From the NCBI RefSeq assembly GCF_900111515.1, contig NZ_FOHS01000003.1, positions 372,001 to 436,000 on the forward strand: 64,000 bases of DNA, written 5' to 3'. This stretch comes from Hymenobacter actinosclerus. Its GTDB lineage: Bacteria; Bacteroidota; Bacteroidia; Cytophagales; Hymenobacteraceae. Positions 62,095 through 64,000 of the stretch are shown piece by piece. Numbering within the stretch: the first letter of the stretch is position 1; each line of letters starts with the position of its first letter. The notes below the pieces were generated by a model. It searched no databases, had not been told where the DNA came from, and worked only from the letters and a program-made list of their open reading frames with translations. The translations under genes were made by a program, and so were the position numbers.

Positions 62095-62163
62095 ACTGAA
62101 AAAGTAACAGAACCTGTCATCCTTCGCTGCGCTCAGGATGACAGGTTCTGTTACTTTTTCAGT
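62095..62163. repeat. 29-bp perfect inverted repeat / terminator
   Basis: Arms 62095-62123 and 62135-62163 are perfectly complementary with an 11-nt loop TCGCTGCGCTC. The outer part contains AAAAAGTAACAG, the inner TGTCATCCT. It lies between convergent genes. Confidence 0.92.
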
Positions 62164-62167
62164 TAAC

Positions 62168-62545
62168 CTAACTCAGCAGCCCGGCCTGCTTGGCGGCGGC
62201 CAGCAGTTGCGGGGCGTTTTTGAGCGTGGCAGCCACGAAGCGCTTGCCCGACTCCTTCACTTCGTCGCGGCTCACTTCGTGCACTTCTTCGCGCACGAAT
62301 TCAGTCAGCAAATGAAAGGCCTCGCGCAACGCCTTATGCCGGGGTTGCTCGGCGCGGAGCTGCTGCTGCACCAGGGCCAGCTGCTCGCGGATTTTCTCGC
62401 GACGGGAAGTGAACACGGAATCATGGCCAACGTGGGGGCGGATGCGCTCGACCAGCTCCAGCAGTGGGCGCAGCCGCTGGCTGCCGGCCAGGGCGGCATC
62501 GATCAGGTGGTCGCGTTTGCGCAGGGGCGCGGAGTCGGGGGGCAT
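62168..62545 (-). CDS. hypothetical helical protein
   Basis: A 125-residue, highly charged and predicted all-helical cytosolic protein (REKIREQLALVQQQLRAEQP; FHLLTEFVREEVHEVSRDEV). No recognised family, no signal peptide and no cysteines. Its stop lies next to a 29-bp palindrome. Confidence 0.65.
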   Translation of the reverse strand: MPPDSAPLRKRDHLIDAALAGSQRLRPLLELVERIRPHVGHDSVFTSRREKIREQLALVQQQLRAEQPRHKALREAFHLLTEFVREEVHEVSRDEVKESGKRFVAATLKNAPQLLAAAKQAGLLS

Positions 62546-62724
62546 AAGAACGACGGGGGAATGCAGCGGAGCAGGAGCTAAAATAAGCGAAAAGCAGGCG
62601 TTGAATGCGTCGGTGCGCCGGCCCTTCCGTATGCCGCTTAGAGGCCTGTGCCTATCTTATGGCCGCAAAGCGCGGCTGACCTGATTGGCCGGGCCTGTTT
62701 TTCATTCTTTCTTATCCTCACCCC

Positions 62725-63957
62725 ATGACTAAAATCAAGGTAGCCAATCCGGTAGTTGAGCTCGACGGCGACGAGATGACCCGCATCATCTGGAAATTCA
62801 TCAAAGACAAGCTCATCACCCCGTACCTCGACCTCGACATTAAATACTACGACCTCGGCCTGGAGCACCGCGACGAAACCAACGACCAGGTAACCGTCGA
62901 CGCGGCCAACGCCATCAAGCAGTACGGCGTGGGCATCAAGTGCGCCACCATCACGCCCGACGAGCAGCGGGTGGAGGAGTTCGGCCTCAAGCAGATGTGG
63001 AAGTCGCCCAACGGCACCATCCGCAACATTCTGGACGGCACCGTGTTCCGCGAGCCGATTGTGATGAGCAACGTGCCCCGCCTGGTCCCCAACTGGACCG
63101 CCCCTATCTGCATCGGCCGCCACGCCTTCGGCGACCAGTACAAGGCCACCGACTTCGTGACCAAGGGCAAGGGCAAGCTCACTATCACCTTCACGCCCGA
63201 AGATGGCGGCGAGGAGCAGTCGTTTGAGGTCTACAACTTCAAGGGCGACGGCGTGGCGCTGGCCATGTACAACACCGACGAGAGCATTCGGGGCTTCGCC
63301 CACGCCTGCTTCAACCAGGCCCTGAGCAAGGGCTGGCCGCTGTATTTGAGCACCAAGAACACCATTCTGAAGAAGTACGACGGCCGTTTCAAGGACATCT
63401 TCCAGGAGATTTACGAGCAGGACTACCTCGCCAAGTTTGAGGCCGCTGGCATCACCTACGAGCACCGCCTGATCGACGACATGGTGGCCTCGGCCCTGAA
63501 ATGGCATGGCAACTTCGTGTGGGCCTGCAAAAACTACGACGGCGACGTGCAGTCCGACACCGTGGCCCAGGGCTTCGGCTCGCTGGGCCTCATGACCTCG
63601 ACGCTGGTAACGCCCGACGGCAACACTATGGAGGCCGAAGCCGCCCACGGCACCGTTACGCGCCACTACCGCGACCACCAGAAAGGCAAGCCCACCTCCA
63701 CCAACCCCATCGCCAGCATTTTCGCCTGGACCCGGGGCCTGGAGTTCCGCGGCAAGCTCGACGGCAACCAGGAGCTCATCGACTTCTGCCAAGCGCTGGA
63801 GCAAGTCTGCATCGAAACCGTCGAAAGCGGCAAGATGACCAAGGATCTGGCCGTCAACATCCACGGCAATAAAGTCGAACACGGCCGCGACTACCTCTAC
63901 ACCGAGGAGTTCCTGGCCGCGCTGGACGAGAACCTGCAAGCGAAGCTGGCGAAGTAG
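62725..63957 (+). CDS. icd: NADP-dependent isocitrate dehydrogenase, eukaryotic-type
   Basis: A 410-residue cytosolic homodimeric TCA-cycle enzyme converting isocitrate to 2-oxoglutarate with NADP. The sequence follows the eukaryotic/Bacteroidota type ([80 protein letters not shown]), not the E. coli Icd type. Complete with normal length. A -7-like TATCTTAT is at 62653-62660. Heptamer-like sequence begins just after the stop. Confidence 0.96.
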   Translation: MTKIKVANPVVELDGDEMTRIIWKFIKDKLITPYLDLDIKYYDLGLEHRDETNDQVTVDAANAIKQYGVGIKCATITPDEQRVEEFGLKQMWKSPNGTIRNILDGTVFREPIVMSNVPRLVPNWTAPICIGRHAFGDQYKATDFVTKGKGKLTITFTPEDGGEEQSFEVYNFKGDGVALAMYNTDESIRGFAHACFNQALSKGWPLYLSTKNTILKKYDGRFKDIFQEIYEQDYLAKFEAAGITYEHRLIDDMVASALKWHGNFVWACKNYDGDVQSDTVAQGFGSLGLMTSTLVTPDGNTMEAEAAHGTVTRHYRDHQKGKPTSTNPIASIFAWTRGLEFRGKLDGNQELIDFCQALEQVCIETVESGKMTKDLAVNIHGNKVEHGRDYLYTEEFLAALDENLQAKLAK

Positions 63958-63960
63958 GTT

Positions 63961-64000
63961 TTAGGGCTTAATGAATTAGGGCTTAGGGAGAAGGTTTATC
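63961..64000. repeat. TTAGGGC heptamer element, cut by window edge
   Basis: TTAGGGC TTAATGAA TTAGGGC TTAGGGA begins 4 bp after the icd stop. Only the presumed left arm is inside the window. Confidence 0.55.

Overview
The window is one stretch of a GC-rich chromosome from a Bacteroidota bacterium, most likely Hymenobacter or a close relative in the Hymenobacteraceae (inferred from content; no 16S gene is present). The evidence is a gldH gliding lipoprotein next to ricT, C-terminal type A sorting domains of the type IX secretion system (T9SS), a TonB-dependent receptor, a eukaryote-type NADP isocitrate dehydrogenase, a DUF2723 membrane protein, and many Bacteroidota promoters (-33 TTTG / -7 TAnnTTTG). 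Almost all genes are chromosomal housekeeping or envelope genes. I see no phage, plasmid, transposase or CRISPR array.

Layout. 1-7.6 kb: the 3' part of dnaE, two DUF2382 stress proteins, a GbsR/MarR-like regulator with a palindromic operator and its probable target operon (TIGR01777 epimerase plus a small membrane protein), and trxA. 7.7-16.4 kb: a MORN/TonB-C protein, an Lrp-type regulator, a strange tRNA-like element, dsbD, a CorC-type CBS protein, a gamma-carbonic anhydrase, a radical SAM protein and an endonuclease III homologue. 16.5-23.9 kb: three glycine-zipper envelope genes (two OmpA paralogues and a small lipoprotein), accD, an OmpA lipoprotein, cystathionine gamma-synthase and a TVP38 protein. 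24-30.3 kb: tRNA-Arg(ACG), a TonB-dependent receptor, a ferredoxin reductase/ferredoxin pair and two secreted unknowns. 30.5-36.9 kb: one giant alpha-2-macroglobulin. 37-45.7 kb: DinB-like, HhH, PAP2, disordered and cold-shock proteins, then ricT-gldH and an M57 protease. 45.8-56.4 kb: a T9SS subtilase homologue, a beta-propeller-like protein, lpxH, a LUD protein, ftsH-rsfS, birA and a T9SS-signal protein. 56.7-64 kb: DUF2723, GWxTD, rlmB-like and icd.

Functional links. FtsH and RsfS form an operon diverging from birA, which biotinylates the carboxylase served by AccD. The ferredoxin reductase and ferredoxin are adjacent. RicT and GldH are in their usual Bacteroidota arrangement. Most genes end at strong symmetrical hairpins that can terminate transcription from both sides.

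The most unusual signal is a family of intergenic inverted repeats. Many are built from 7-bp units (such as GCTACAA, TAGTTGC, TTAGCTG and GTAGTGA), some enclosing or replaced by long perfect palindromes (up to 67 bp per arm). They sit at gene ends, supply stop codons and perhaps a start codon, and one copy lies in frame inside the macroglobulin gene. The second is a 115-nt tRNA-like element with a canonical T-arm but no ordinary anticodon arm. Genes whose -7 box ends 4 nt before the ATG suggest leaderless mRNAs.
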